Origin: Phycisphaerae bacterium
GTDB lineage: Bacteria; Planctomycetota; Phycisphaerae; UBA1845; UTPLA1
Direction of reading: 5' to 3'
Assembly: GCA_019636475.1 (NCBI GenBank)
Contig: JAHBXN010000004.1
Coordinates: forward strand, 407,073 to 471,072
DNA: 64,000 nucleotides
This document shows positions 9,341 through 18,861 of this stretch, piece by piece; the first letter of the stretch is position 1; each line of letters starts with the position of its first letter. The position numbers and the translations under genes are program-made. Under the pieces are notes generated by a model. It worked only from the letters and a program-made list of their open reading frames with translations. It was not told the DNA's origin and ran no database searches.

Positions 9341-9903
9341 TCTGACAATCGCTGCATCGCCAAGACGAACAGGCCGGGTGAATTCAGCCTGAACGGCAGA
9401 AGGCGCCTGGTGACGAATCCGAACTCCCTGATGCTCGATTCGCTGCCGATCATGCACCAATCATGCCTGATCAATCGATGATCTCCCGTCGTTTCAGGAT
9501 GCGCCCGATGCCGGTCGGCACCGTTGATTGATCGAAATCGGCCGGGATGAAAAAAATTCCCGACCCCGCCGAACCGAATCGCGTCTCATTGCGTAACAAG
9601 CTCATACGAGACATAAGCTTGGTCCGTGCAAAAGGCCCCTCTCTGCCGCGAGGGGCCTTCTGCTTTTTTGCGCCGTTCGTTCGTCCGGGACGCTGAGCAA
9701 GCCTTCAAAAATGAGAGGCATCCAATGGAGGTTCCCGATTTGCGGGATTTTTAACTTGGCTTGCGTCGCATCCGCGAGGCGGGCACACTGGCCAAGCAGC
9801 CGGGTGATTCACCGCGCACTGCGGCGGCCCGTGCGCTCGCCGGAGCCGCCTTAATGTGCCGAGCAACTCCGGATCTGGTGGTCTTGCAGGGGAAATCCGA
9901 TTC
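9341..9903 (+). other. Intergenic region containing a strong terminator
   Basis: No protein gene is supported. It holds the intrinsic terminator at 9632-9669. The 290 bases between the aminotransferase stop and this hairpin are longer than a usual 3' end. They include a poor promoter-like pair (TTGCGT, 17 bases, CATAAG, ending near 9616), so a short RNA is possible but not demonstrated. A second weak hairpin (tcccg / cggga) followed by five T lies near 9735-9752, before the next gene. Confidence 0.4.
9632..9669 (+). terminator. Rho-independent terminator
   Basis: A perfect 10-base stem AAGGCCCCTC / GAGGGGCCTT with an 8-base loop (9642-9649), followed after four bases by a run of six T. It reads on the plus strand and would end transcripts of the aminotransferase gene or of a small RNA in this spacer. 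Confidence 0.9.
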
Positions 9904-12237
9904 ATGAACACGGTTGTCAGCCAAGATCGGTCGCCCCAGTTCGGCACGGACACCGCGGGAGACGGCAACGCTGAACGGACTGAATCGGCCGAATCCTACT
10001 TCAATTCGGTGGTGATCGAACCTCAAATAAGGCGACGCCGCATCCGCTTCCTGGCGTTGTCGGCCAGCTTTTTGATTGCGGTGCTGCTCGATCTGTTCCT
10101 TTTTACGGGTTACTACGCCTCGGACGATAAAGAGTATTTCTTCGGCGCGGCCCGAGTCGTGGACTCCGGCTCCCTTGCGAAATGGCCGCTGATCGGTCAT
10201 ACGCGACTGACCGTGCTGGCGTGGAATGCGGTGGTCGGCTGGCTGACGAATTTCGACGTCAGCATGATGGCTGCGTCATACGTTCTTGTGCATGCTTTCC
10301 TGGTTTACCTGATTTTTCGGCTGGCGAGCCGCGTGGCGGGTGAGTCAGCGGGCCTGCTGGCGGCGTACACATCGGCGGTCTTTCCGCTCTTTTCGGTATT
10401 CAGCACCGGGCTTTATCCGGATTTGTTCATCGCCTGCGGGTTTTTGCTGGCCATGCTGGCGTTTCTTCGGGTCTATGAACTGCGTGATCAGGGGCGCCGG
10501 CTGGCGGCGGCGGGGCTCATGTTTGTGGCGGGCGTTGCTGTCGGCGTCGCCTACATGGCGAAGGAATCCGGATTGGTGGCGCTTCCGTTCTATTTTGCGG
10601 CGTGGTTCATCACGGAATGGAAAGACTGGTCTCGGTCGCGGAAAGACCATTCCGCGCGGGGCCGGCGCGACCCGATGGCCGGAGGAGTTGTCGAGCGGAC
10701 GAACGGCCGTGCGGGCTGTCCTTTGTTCATCCGCCTGGCAACCGGGCTTTGCTTTGCGCTGGGATTCTTCGCAATTTTCGGATTCGAGTACAAGTCGCTC
10801 CAGGCCTTGTCGGGGAATTCGGAGTTCTTCCGACTCGGTTGGACGGAGAAGGAGGAGGATCTGGATTCGATCGGGAATTTCCATCTCGACGGCGGCTACC
10901 ATCCGTGGCGTCGATTGAATGCGTCTTTCGATCGGTTGAGTCTTGAGTACTGGCCCACGCTGCTGAAATACTGTTTTGTCACCGGGCTGATCGTCTACCC
11001 CTTCACGCCGCGGCGAAGCTGGCCGGTGTTCTTTTTCGGGCTCTGGATTTACGCATTCCTGACATGGGGCACCTACAGCTTCAAGCACTACTATCCTCCG
11101 AGGATTCAAGCGCGATACTACATTCCGGCATTTCCGTTTCTGATTGTGGTGTTTTCCGCGTCCGCGACGTGGCTGCTGGAGCATTTTCTCTCCTTTTTTA
11201 CGGTGGATAATCGGCGGCGATGGGCTGTGAGGGTGGTTGTTGCTGCCATTGTTGTGTCACCTATCTTGTATCTTCGCGGGCCGAATTCGATCGCCGGCCG
11301 GCTCTATCGCGCTGACCTCGTGGCGAATCTGCAACGGGCGACCGGCGATGCTCTCGCGGCCGGATCGCGCCTGATTGTCGTCGAGAATCGGCTTGCCAAC
11401 CGCGTGAGCCCGATCTGGTATGCGGGTCCGCCTGCACAGCCTTATGCACGACGGCCGGCGGCGATGATCTCGGCAGGGGAACTGGCGGGCGCCGCCGAAT
11501 CAAAGATGACTGACGGCCCATTCTCCTATATCAGCGTGCCACCGGCCGGTCAGGAAGTGGGGATCTCCACCGCATCCAGAAACGTGATGGACCCGTTGGC
11601 GGCTGGGATTGCGAATCAATGGGTGGTCGTGCAGGCGGCCCGGCCACGGACCGGATCGGCCGCGGGTCTGCCGGACGGGACGGTGATTTTCAGTTCGATC
11701 GAGCCTGGCGCGGTGGGGGTTCCCCGACGGGGGGCATATGACTGGAACATCGACGATGAGCACGTTTACCGCAAGACTTTCCGTTCGAGAACCCGGCAGT
11801 TGCTGGCCTGGATGAGGGGAGTGAATGAGATTCCGCCGAAGCAGTCAGTCAGCACGGGGCCTCTGTGCCTATATCGTGTCACCCCCGTGCGTACAACTCT
11901 GGCTGTGGAGTCCGAGGCCGGCCTGGATTCAACCGGAGCCGCCGTGGAACTGGCCCCGGGCCGACGATTCCGTCTTCGATTGGCTGCGAACGCGCCGATG
12001 GGCTGCCGCGTCCGACTCCGCCTGCGATTCATGGCCGCGTCCGGCGAGTCCGGTTCACCGGTCCGCGATGTGGCCATTGAACTCGCGGATGGCGTGAATG
12101 ACATCTATTTCCAAACGTCATCGGAGCGCCGATTTCTGTCCATGTCAATCGACTCGTCGGGCGACGGATTCTGTGGTGTCAGGCAGGCGACATTGACGAC
12201 CTACCAAGTGGCCGACTGGTCGGGGACCGTAGAGTAG
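9904..12237 (+). CDS. Large multi-pass membrane glycosyltransferase-like protein (GT39/PMT_2 type)
   Basis: About 777 residues. The N-terminal half has about ten membrane segments, beginning near residue 60. It carries the acidic motif of GT39-type enzymes in the first external loop (YYASDDKEYFFGAARV) and a second loop with TGLYPDLF. The C-terminal 350 residues are soluble and probably extracytoplasmic, ending in a beta-rich stretch (RFRLRLAANAPMGCRVRLRL) like a carbohydrate-binding or sandwich domain. The ATG at 9904 is preferred because AGGGGA lies upstream; an in-frame GTG 16 codons earlier lacks a ribosome site. It is the second such enzyme in 3 kb, which suggests surface glycosylation. 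The target is unknown. There is no operon partner: terminator-like hairpins precede it and a two-component operon converges on it. Confidence 0.75.
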   Translation: MNTVVSQDRSPQFGTDTAGDGNAERTESAESYFNSVVIEPQIRRRRIRFLALSASFLIAVLLDLFLFTGYYASDDKEYFFGAARVVDSGSLAKWPLIGHTRLTVLAWNAVVGWLTNFDVSMMAASYVLVHAFLVYLIFRLASRVAGESAGLLAAYTSAVFPLFSVFSTGLYPDLFIACGFLLAMLAFLRVYELRDQGRRLAAAGLMFVAGVAVGVAYMAKESGLVALPFYFAAWFITEWKDWSRSRKDHSARGRRDPMAGGVVERTNGRAGCPLFIRLATGLCFALGFFAIFGFEYKSLQALSGNSEFFRLGWTEKEEDLDSIGNFHLDGGYHPWRRLNASFDRLSLEYWPTLLKYCFVTGLIVYPFTPRRSWPVFFFGLWIYAFLTWGTYSFKHYYPPRIQARYYIPAFPFLIVVFSASATWLLEHFLSFFTVDNRRRWAVRVVVAAIVVSPILYLRGPNSIAGRLYRADLVANLQRATGDALAAGSRLIVVENRLANRVSPIWYAGPPAQPYARRPAAMISAGELAGAAESKMTDGPFSYISVPPAGQEVGISTASRNVMDPLAAGIANQWVVVQAARPRTGSAAGLPDGTVIFSSIEPGAVGVPRRGAYDWNIDDEHVYRKTFRSRTRQLLAWMRGVNEIPPKQSVSTGPLCLYRVTPVRTTLAVESEAGLDSTGAAVELAPGRRFRLRLAANAPMGCRVRLRLRFMAASGESGSPVRDVAIELADGVNDIYFQTSSERRFLSMSIDSSGDGFCGVRQATLTTYQVADWSGTVE

Positions 12238-12672
12238 GCCGATTTTCGATTGAATCGCGATTCGTCCCGAATTCGCCGACAATTCAATGCCAACCGGGAA
12301 CCGTTACCGGCACGAAGTGGAACGTCGGATCCTCCGCCCGGCCGTATCGATGATTTCCACCGCAGCGATACCGCCTGGGTTCAGGGCCCGGGGGCGCCTG
12401 GCAGGCCGCCAGGAAACTCAGGCTGACAGTTCGTTTCCACATTCTTTTCGCTTTTCCAACCGTCATCCGGCATCTTATTGAGAACTCGCCCGCTGCTTGA
12501 TTAATCGAAGCGGATGACCCCGCGGAACAAGGTTCTCCAAATGAAACGTATGAAATTAATCACGGCCGTCCGTCGCGCGTCCACTCATGATGCGACTCTC
12601 CTTGAAGGAATGCGGGGATTGTGGGCGCTCTAAACCAAGATTCATTAAGAACAAGGAGGGTTCTTCCGCGGC
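12238..12672 (+). other. Convergent intergenic region, nothing recognised
   Basis: Lies between two convergent genes. I find no tRNA, clear terminator or protein-like frame. A few short imperfect GC-rich dyads near 12385-12415 are the only structure. Confidence 0.4.
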
Positions 12673-14148
12673 CTAGGATGGGCTTCGTTTCTTTGAGAGT
12701 GGAAGTCGGATTGTGAATTCGCATCCGCCTTCGGGGCGGTTTCCGGCCACCGCGGACCCGCCGTGCAATTGTGCGATGCCTCTCACGATGGTCAGCCCGA
12801 GGCCGACCCCCTTGAAGGCCCCGTCCTTCTCAGGCACACGAAAAAAGCGGTCAAAAATGCGGTCGATATACTCGGGCGGGATACCCGGTCCGCAGTCTCG
12901 CACCGCGACGAGCGCCGCGCCCGGCTCCAGTTTCACCACGATGTCAATCGCCGCGCCCCTCGGTGTGTAGCGGATTGCATTGCGAATGAGATTCGCGAAC
13001 ATCAGCCGGAGCAGGTCGCCGTCGCCAATGATCGTTGATTCCGGATCGTCGCCGACCGGCAGCGCCAGATGCGGCACGATCCGCACTTCGTGGGTGCGCG
13101 CCTGAGGCTGACATTGTTCCACGGCCTCGATGATCACCTCATTGAGCGACACTTCATCGGCCGTCGACATGGGAAGACCTGCCTCAGCGCGAGCGAGCGT
13201 CAGGACGCTGTCAACCATTTGGGCAAGCGAGCGGACTTCTTCCTGAACGCTGCCGACAAAACGCTCGTACTCTTCCACCGACCTCGCTTTCTGGATGATG
13301 ACCTGCGATTCGCCCAGCAACACCGAAAGCGGTGTCTTCAACTCGTGTGATGCATGGGCAATGAAGCGCTCCTGCGCCATAAATGCGTCATGAAGGCGAT
13401 CAAGCATCTTGTTGATGGTCTCGACCATGACGGCCACTTCATCGCGGCCCGGGGGCTGCTCAAAGCGCTGTGAGAGATCCTGCACACTGAGGCTTTCCGC
13501 AATTTGCCGCACCTTGTGCAGCGGCCGGAGCGAACGGCCCGCCAGAAACCATGATGCCACGGCGGCGACAAAGAGACCGCTTGGCACCAGGGCAAGAAAC
13601 AATCGCCGCAGATCCGCGACCGCTTCATTCACGGAACGGCGATTGACGGCGACTTGAAGAAAGAACGGCGTCCTCTGCGATTCCCGGTAGATCGTGAGCA
13701 GCCGGACCTCACCGGGGTTGCCGATCAACGCAGCGGCATCCGCGTCGCGCAGCGTCACGAATACCGGCGAACCCGCCAATCGGGCAGCGGCCATGTCATC
13801 ATTCCAGGGAAGTTGAACACGGCCGAGATTCGGCGAGCGATATTCGATCTTCCCGTTATCGCGGCGTAGTTGAAAATAGTAACCCGGAAATCGGAACGGA
13901 TTGATCAGTTCAAGCGGATTCTCAGCCGGAATACCGGAAGTCGATTCGGACGAAACCTCCTCGCTCCGCTTTTCGATTTTGTCCACCATGGCCTCGGCGG
14001 CAGTCTGTAAACGACTGTCAAAGTCGCGTCGCAGATTGCCCTGGGAGATGTTCAGGATGATGGCCGTCAGCGTTGTGAGAATTGCGCTGAATACCAGCAG
14101 GTACAGTCCGGCGAGCTTGAATCGAAGTGTCTGGACGTGGCGCCACAC
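12673..14148 (-). CDS. Sensor histidine kinase, HAMP-containing (EnvZ/CusS-like)
   Basis: Membrane sensor of 491 residues. A TM helix near residues 12-32 is followed by an extracytoplasmic domain of about 150 residues, a second TM near 185-205 (LFLALVPSGLFVAAVASWFL), and a HAMP linker (RSLRPLHKVRQIAESL). The dimerisation domain has the phospho-acceptor His268 in ASHELKTPLS. The ATP-binding domain has N (ANLIRNAIRYTP), G1 (DCGPGIP), F (IFDRFFRV) and G2 (GVGLGLTIV) boxes. The GTG at 14148 is the furthest plausible start. It lies 72 bases after the response regulator on the same strand, so the two form an operon and a phosphorelay pair. The architecture is closest to heavy-metal/CusS-like kinases, but no metal ligand pattern is visible. 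Confidence 0.93.
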   Translation of the reverse strand: MWRHVQTLRFKLAGLYLLVFSAILTTLTAIILNISQGNLRRDFDSRLQTAAEAMVDKIEKRSEEVSSESTSGIPAENPLELINPFRFPGYYFQLRRDNGKIEYRSPNLGRVQLPWNDDMAAARLAGSPVFVTLRDADAAALIGNPGEVRLLTIYRESQRTPFFLQVAVNRRSVNEAVADLRRLFLALVPSGLFVAAVASWFLAGRSLRPLHKVRQIAESLSVQDLSQRFEQPPGRDEVAVMVETINKMLDRLHDAFMAQERFIAHASHELKTPLSVLLGESQVIIQKARSVEEYERFVGSVQEEVRSLAQMVDSVLTLARAEAGLPMSTADEVSLNEVIIEAVEQCQPQARTHEVRIVPHLALPVGDDPESTIIGDGDLLRLMFANLIRNAIRYTPRGAAIDIVVKLEPGAALVAVRDCGPGIPPEYIDRIFDRFFRVPEKDGAFKGVGLGLTIVRGIAQLHGGSAVAGNRPEGGCEFTIRLPLSKKRSPS

Positions 14149-14220
14149 GATGCAATAACTCCGGCGGCGTTGGGCCGCTCCGGGGTGTGACCGCCGCCTA
14201 GTGCGGCCGCGGCGAGGTGA

Positions 14221-14904
14221 TCATTCCTCAGATTCTTCGAGACTCAGCTTGTAACCGGTGCCGACAACCGTCTGGATCAGCTTTCGAGTGAAGCCCTTGT
14301 CGATTTTTCGTCGCAGCATGCTGACATAAACATCGATCACGTTGCTGTCGCTATCGAAGTTCATGTCCCAGACGTGCTCGCCGATGTTGGTGCGAGTGAG
14401 GACTCGTTCGGGGTGCCGCATGAAATACTCAAGCAGGGCGAATTCCTTGGACGTCAGCTTGATCTTTTGTCCGGCGCGTGTGACCGATCTCTTCAGCAGA
14501 TCAAGTTCGAGGTCATCGAATTTAAGCGCGCTGGACTCCTGTGCCTGTCCGCGACGGAGCATGGCTCGAATTCGCGCGATCAATTCGTCGAACTCGAAGG
14601 GCTTCGTGAGGTAGTCATCCGCTCCGGCGTCGAGCCCCTGGACTTTGTCGCCCGTTGTCGAGAGCGCTGTGAGCATCAGCACGGGCACTTTCACGCCGCG
14701 CCGCCGAATGTTGCGACAGGCCGAGACGCCGTCCTGTTCCGGAAGCATCACATCAAGAACGATCAGGTCGTATGGTTCGGTACAGGCCATCTCCTCGCCG
14801 TCAGTGCCCGATGCGGCAACGTCCACTGCATAGCCATGTTCCACGAGCCCTTGGCGAATGAATCGGGCCATCTTCTGATTGTCTTCGACCAGCAGGATGC
14901 GCAT
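14221..14904 (-). CDS. OmpR/PhoB-family response regulator
   Basis: Receiver domain with the acidic pocket (VEDN at 6-9), phospho-acceptor Asp51 in LIVLDVMLP, Thr79 and Lys101 (LTKPF). A winged-helix DNA-binding domain follows from about 130, with the typical LTSKEFALLEYFMRHP and VDVYVSMLRRKI segments. The length of 227 is standard. It is transcribed first, followed by the sensor kinase gene. The target promoters are not identifiable here. The neighbouring operon on the same strand (PaaN-like dehydrogenase and methyltransferase-like protein) ends 78 bases upstream and could be co-transcribed, but this is only proximity. Confidence 0.95.
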   Translation of the reverse strand: MRILLVEDNQKMARFIRQGLVEHGYAVDVAASGTDGEEMACTEPYDLIVLDVMLPEQDGVSACRNIRRRGVKVPVLMLTALSTTGDKVQGLDAGADDYLTKPFEFDELIARIRAMLRRGQAQESSALKFDDLELDLLKRSVTRAGQKIKLTSKEFALLEYFMRHPERVLTRTNIGEHVWDMNFDSDSNVIDVYVSMLRRKIDKGFTRKLIQTVVGTGYKLSLEESEE

Positions 14905-14982
14905 GAATCGCTATTGTCGCAAAAGGGGTATGGGCCGCAAGGACAGTGCAAAGGCCGGCACCGCTCGGCAATCCGGCATCGA

Positions 14983-15765
14983 TCAGAAAAACCAGAAGGT
15001 TCGTTTCTTCCACGCGCGGTAAGGCTCGCCGAAGGCCTCTTCGAGCACTTCATCCTCGACCTTGCTTCGGTAGAGCTGCATCGCAACGAAGGCGGCATAG
15101 AATGCCCACCAGACGACATGCCGGTTGGCAAGAAACAGCCAAACGCCGCCTTGCGCGATGATCTGCCCCAGATAAACCGGGTGGCGTACGAGACGGTACG
15201 GTCCCGAGATCTTCAGCTCGCGCGGTTCGGCGACAATGCTCAGCGACCGGCACAGCACTGCATAGGCCCACACGTCCAGCGCATTCCCGACAATAATACA
15301 GATAACGCCGCCCAGGAAGCGACCGGCGGTCCAATCGCCGTAGTCAAACAGAAACGCCTCGTACCGCCCGGCCGCATCGGAGGCAAATCGAGCGATCGTC
15401 GTCTGAACTGCAAACGGGGCGAACGGCCAGAAGGCCGCGATGAGCGGGATGATGATCTGCCGGGGTTCGGACGCGCGGGTCTTCGGTGTTGTTCGAATGA
15501 GAAAAGAGACCGCGATCAGTGTGAACGTCACGAGAACGAGCAGCCGTCCCCACGGAGCATAAAGCATGCGCCCGTCGGGCGAGGTGTAGTGAGGTCCGAA
15601 TTTCTGCAGGGCGCCGGTCAGGCCGTCGGGCGTTTCCGTCAGTAATCGGTAGAACGCCGCGAATTCCGAACCGAGCAGGAGAATGAACAAACCCGCGCCC
15701 AGCGCGCGAAAGACCCAGTCGGGAGTCGCCATCCAGGCGCGATGGACAATGCTCCGCTCGCTCAC
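14983..15765 (-). CDS. Isoprenylcysteine carboxyl methyltransferase-like (ICMT/PEMT) membrane protein
   Basis: Multi-pass membrane protein of 260 residues whose C-terminal part carries the family hallmark: GPYRLVRHPVYLGQI, then a helix, then the acidic segment ending EAFGEPYRAWKKRTF. These form the S-adenosylmethionine site of the ICMT/phospholipid methyltransferase superfamily. Six hydrophobic stretches are seen. Bacterial members methylate small lipids or other hydrophobic acceptors, and the acceptor here is unknown. The GTG start overlaps the stop of the upstream PaaN-like gene (GTGA), indicating translational coupling and one operon. Confidence 0.8.
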   Translation of the reverse strand: MSERSIVHRAWMATPDWVFRALGAGLFILLLGSEFAAFYRLLTETPDGLTGALQKFGPHYTSPDGRMLYAPWGRLLVLVTFTLIAVSFLIRTTPKTRASEPRQIIIPLIAAFWPFAPFAVQTTIARFASDAAGRYEAFLFDYGDWTAGRFLGGVICIIVGNALDVWAYAVLCRSLSIVAEPRELKISGPYRLVRHPVYLGQIIAQGGVWLFLANRHVVWWAFYAAFVAMQLYRSKVEDEVLEEAFGEPYRAWKKRTFWFF

Positions 15766-17429
15766 GCGGGGACTCGCGATTGCACGATTCGAAAGCGATT
15801 GGCGACAAATGCGCCGTCACAGAGCGTGGCGTTGCCGGACGGATTGCAGCCGCTGACATGAAAATCACTGAATGCTGCGGCCTGGTTCACCCAGATTTGC
15901 CCCGTGAGGTTGCAGGAAACGGGCACGCCGGCCTCGGTCATCATATTGTCCGCATCGGCGAGCACGGCTGCGTCCGTCGAGTAGATCGCGCAGGTAATTG
16001 CGCCCTTCTCGCGGGCACTCTCCGCCGCAAGCTTGATGCTCTGCTGTGTTGAGTCCGTCGCGATCAGATAAACAATGGGTCCGAACATCTCGCGGAAGTA
16101 GAGGTCCTTGCGGCCCGCGTCGGTCTTCATGATCACCGGCGTTCGGACCCGCGCTTCGGGAAACGCCTCGTTGACCACCGGCGCGCTCTTGCGGAGTACC
16201 TCCGCCCCTTCGGCCGAAGCCTGGTCAATGCGCTTCAAAGTCGCTTCGTTCTGGATCGCGCCGAGAACCTCGGCTGCCCGCTTTGGATCACCCAGGAACC
16301 AATCGACCGCGCCGACCAGTGCCTTCGCCACGTCATCAAAACTCCGCGTCTCGGCCCCAACCTTGATTCCGTTCTTGGGGATGAAGATGTTCTGCGGCGT
16401 CGTGCACATTTGTCCGCTGTAGAGACTGAGCGAGAATGCGATATTCCCGGTGACGGACTTCAGATCGGAAACGCTGTCCAGGATGATTGAGTTCACGCCG
16501 GCCTTCTCGGTGTAAACCACGGCCTGTGTCGCGTTCTTCTCGATCCACTCGCCGAATGACGAACTGCCCGTGTAATCGACAATCCGGATCTCCGGGCGAA
16601 TCACGAGTTCCTTCGCGATGGGCGAGGCAATCGAGTCGGCCGCAAGTGTGATCAGATTCGGGTCGAAGCCGTTTTCCTTCAGAACGGATCGCGCGATATC
16701 GACCGAAATGGCCAGCGGCAGGATTGCGCCGGGGTGCGGCTTAACGACGACGGCGTTGCCGGTCGCAAGGCTCGCGAAGATGCCTGGATAGCCGTTCCAC
16801 GTCGGAAAGGTTGAACACCCGATCACCACGCCGACGCCGCGCGGCATGATGCGATAACTCTTCTTCAGCGTAACGAACTCCTCCTTGCCGACCTGTTTTC
16901 TCCACGTTGTTTGGCCGGGCGTGCGGCTCATCTCGTCGTACGCATACACGACGGCTTCGAGGCCGCGATCCTGTGCGTGTGGTCCGCCCGCCTGAAACGC
17001 CATCATGAAGCCTTGTCCGGTTGTGTGCATCACGGCATTGGCGAACTCAAAGCTGCGCCGATTGATTCGTGCAAGTATCTCGAGGCACACACCGACACGG
17101 GCTTCGATGCCTGCGTCTCGCCATTTCGGCATGGCCGATTGCGCGGCGGGCAGGAGCACATCCAGATCCGCTTTCGGGTAGGTGATGCCCAGCTTGAATC
17201 CGAACGGCGACACCTCGTCACCGACTCGGCCGTTTGTGCCAGGCTGATCGATTTCAAACGGCTTGTTGAGGCGTGCCTGAAACGCCGTCAGCCCGTCATC
17301 TTTGGCGGTTTCGCCGTAAACCTTCCCGCTCGGCACTTCCGGATAAGCGCTCCAGTAGCCTCGCTCTCGGACGGCTTTTCGGGCGTTTTCGAGTGTGCCG
17401 TGATGCTTTTCAAATAAGGGATGGGACAC
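15762..17429 (-). CDS. PaaN-like aldehyde dehydrogenase (phenylacetate degradation protein PaaN family)
   Basis: Aldehyde dehydrogenase superfamily protein of 555 residues. The N terminus (HPLFEKHHGTLENARKAVRERGYWSAYPE), the region YDEMSRTPGQ and the catalytic region with Cys in GQMCTTPQNIFI match the PaaN family, not ordinary ALDHs. PaaN proteins are linked to phenylacetate catabolism as a ring-opening or semialdehyde-oxidising enzyme, but their role outside paa clusters is unclear and no other paa gene occurs here. The GTG at 17429 is chosen because AGGAAGGAG lies six bases upstream; an earlier ATG would add 21 residues. It shares a divergent promoter region with thrC and is coupled to the methyltransferase-like gene. 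Confidence 0.85.
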   Translation of the reverse strand: MSHPLFEKHHGTLENARKAVRERGYWSAYPEVPSGKVYGETAKDDGLTAFQARLNKPFEIDQPGTNGRVGDEVSPFGFKLGITYPKADLDVLLPAAQSAMPKWRDAGIEARVGVCLEILARINRRSFEFANAVMHTTGQGFMMAFQAGGPHAQDRGLEAVVYAYDEMSRTPGQTTWRKQVGKEEFVTLKKSYRIMPRGVGVVIGCSTFPTWNGYPGIFASLATGNAVVVKPHPGAILPLAISVDIARSVLKENGFDPNLITLAADSIASPIAKELVIRPEIRIVDYTGSSSFGEWIEKNATQAVVYTEKAGVNSIILDSVSDLKSVTGNIAFSLSLYSGQMCTTPQNIFIPKNGIKVGAETRSFDDVAKALVGAVDWFLGDPKRAAEVLGAIQNEATLKRIDQASAEGAEVLRKSAPVVNEAFPEARVRTPVIMKTDAGRKDLYFREMFGPIVYLIATDSTQQSIKLAAESAREKGAITCAIYSTDAAVLADADNMMTEAGVPVSCNLTGQIWVNQAAAFSDFHVSGCNPSGNATLCDGAFVANRFRIVQSRVPA

Positions 17430-17629
17430 GGATGGCTCCTTCCTGGGTGGCTGAACTCGGTCAGGGGTGTTTGTCGCTTTCAACGTCGGCAATATGATAG
17501 CGGCATCTGCTCAAACGGCGAACCCCGCTGAACATGGACGCGTCGTGCGGCAACCTGTTCCGGGCGGGAAAGCTTTCATGGCGGAATTCCGCGAAACGAG
17601 CGGCAAGTCCGCAGTCAGTGCGGGTGATC

Positions 17630-18835
17630 ATGCGTTTTGTAGAGTCGTTCAAATGCATCAAGTGCGGCGAGCTTGCGCCATCGCCGAAATCCGCCGGCAC
17701 CTGTCCGGTTTGTGTGGATCCTTTTTCGATTCTTGATATTCAGTTCGATCTTTCGCGAGTAGCCAAGAGCATGACCCGCGAATCGCTGGCAAACCGCCCC
17801 CCGAACCACTGGCGGTATCACGAGTTGCTGCCGATCGAACTCGACGACGAGGCATTCTCCTGGCCCGTCGGTTGGACGCCGATCGTCGAGGCGCCACGGC
17901 TTGCTGCATGGGCCGGGGTGTCGCGGCTGCGACTGAAGGATGACGGTCGGAACCCGACGAGCAGCTTCAAAGATCGCGCGTCGAGCGTCGGCGTCCTGCT
18001 CGCCAAACAGCAAAACGCCCAACGCATCGCATGCGCATCGACCGGCAACGCCGCAAGCAGTTGTGCCGGCTACGCGGCGATGGCGGGGATTGCATCCACC
18101 ATCTTCGTGCCGCAGCGCGCGCCCGAACCGAAGGTCGCACAACTCATGATCTACGGAGCGGACGTCCGCCGCGTTCGAGGCACCTACGCACAGGCCTATG
18201 AGCTATGCTCGCGTGAGTGCATCGCCCATGGCTGGTACAACCGCAACTGCGCAATCAATCCGTACCTGGTCGAGGGAAAGAAAACCTGCGGCCTCGAAAT
18301 TGCCGAACAAACGGCCGGGCGCGAGCCGGACTGGGTCGTGGTAAGCGTTGGTGACGGGTGCACCATTGCTGGCATCGCGAAAGGCCTGATCGAAATGCAC
18401 AAGCTCGGGTACATTTCACGCGTGCCACGTGTGCTGGGAGTCCAGGCCGCCGGAATGGATCCGATCGTTCGGGCTTTCGAGGGCGATGGCAAGCTACCGG
18501 AGGATGTGCGCGGGCAGACGATCGCCGACAGCATCGACGTGCCGGTGCCGCGCAACTGGCGCAAGGCGCTGAAGTATGTTCGGGAAACCGGCGGCTCATT
18601 CATTCGAGCTTCTGATGATGAAATTACGGATGCAATGAAAGCGACGGGGCGATTGGCCGGAATGTTTGCCGAACCGGCGGCTGCCGCGGCGGTCGCGGGT
18701 GTGAAAGCCGCCGTGTCGAGCGGCGTCATCGCTCCGCACGAGGACGCGCTCGCGGTGATTACGGGCAACGGGTTGAAGGACATTCGCACGGCCATCGCCA
18801 TCGTCGGACAGCCAACCGACGTGGACCCCGAATAA
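17630..18835 (+). CDS. thrC: Threonine synthase
   Basis: Converts O-phosphohomoserine to threonine with PLP. The 401-residue protein has a fold-type II core with the Schiff-base lysine in NPTSSFKDRA (Lys114), the phosphate-binding glycine-rich loop region SVGDGCTIAGI, and the STGNAASSCAGYAA segment. It belongs to the shorter class of threonine synthases. A small N-terminal zinc ribbon (Cys9, Cys12, Cys25, Cys28) precedes the catalytic part, a feature of several bacterial and archaeal ThrC proteins. The ATG at 17630 is preferred because it starts just before the ribbon. Upstream in-frame codons would add 32 residues without conserved character. It is divergent from the PaaN-like gene and convergent with the RluD-type gene 26 bases away. 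Other threonine-pathway genes are not adjacent. Confidence 0.92.
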   Translation: MRFVESFKCIKCGELAPSPKSAGTCPVCVDPFSILDIQFDLSRVAKSMTRESLANRPPNHWRYHELLPIELDDEAFSWPVGWTPIVEAPRLAAWAGVSRLRLKDDGRNPTSSFKDRASSVGVLLAKQQNAQRIACASTGNAASSCAGYAAMAGIASTIFVPQRAPEPKVAQLMIYGADVRRVRGTYAQAYELCSRECIAHGWYNRNCAINPYLVEGKKTCGLEIAEQTAGREPDWVVVSVGDGCTIAGIAKGLIEMHKLGYISRVPRVLGVQAAGMDPIVRAFEGDGKLPEDVRGQTIADSIDVPVPRNWRKALKYVRETGGSFIRASDDEITDAMKATGRLAGMFAEPAAAAAVAGVKAAVSSGVIAPHEDALAVITGNGLKDIRTAIAIVGQPTDVDPE

Positions 18836-18861
18836 ATCGCCGATGCCCCTTGCGAACGGCT

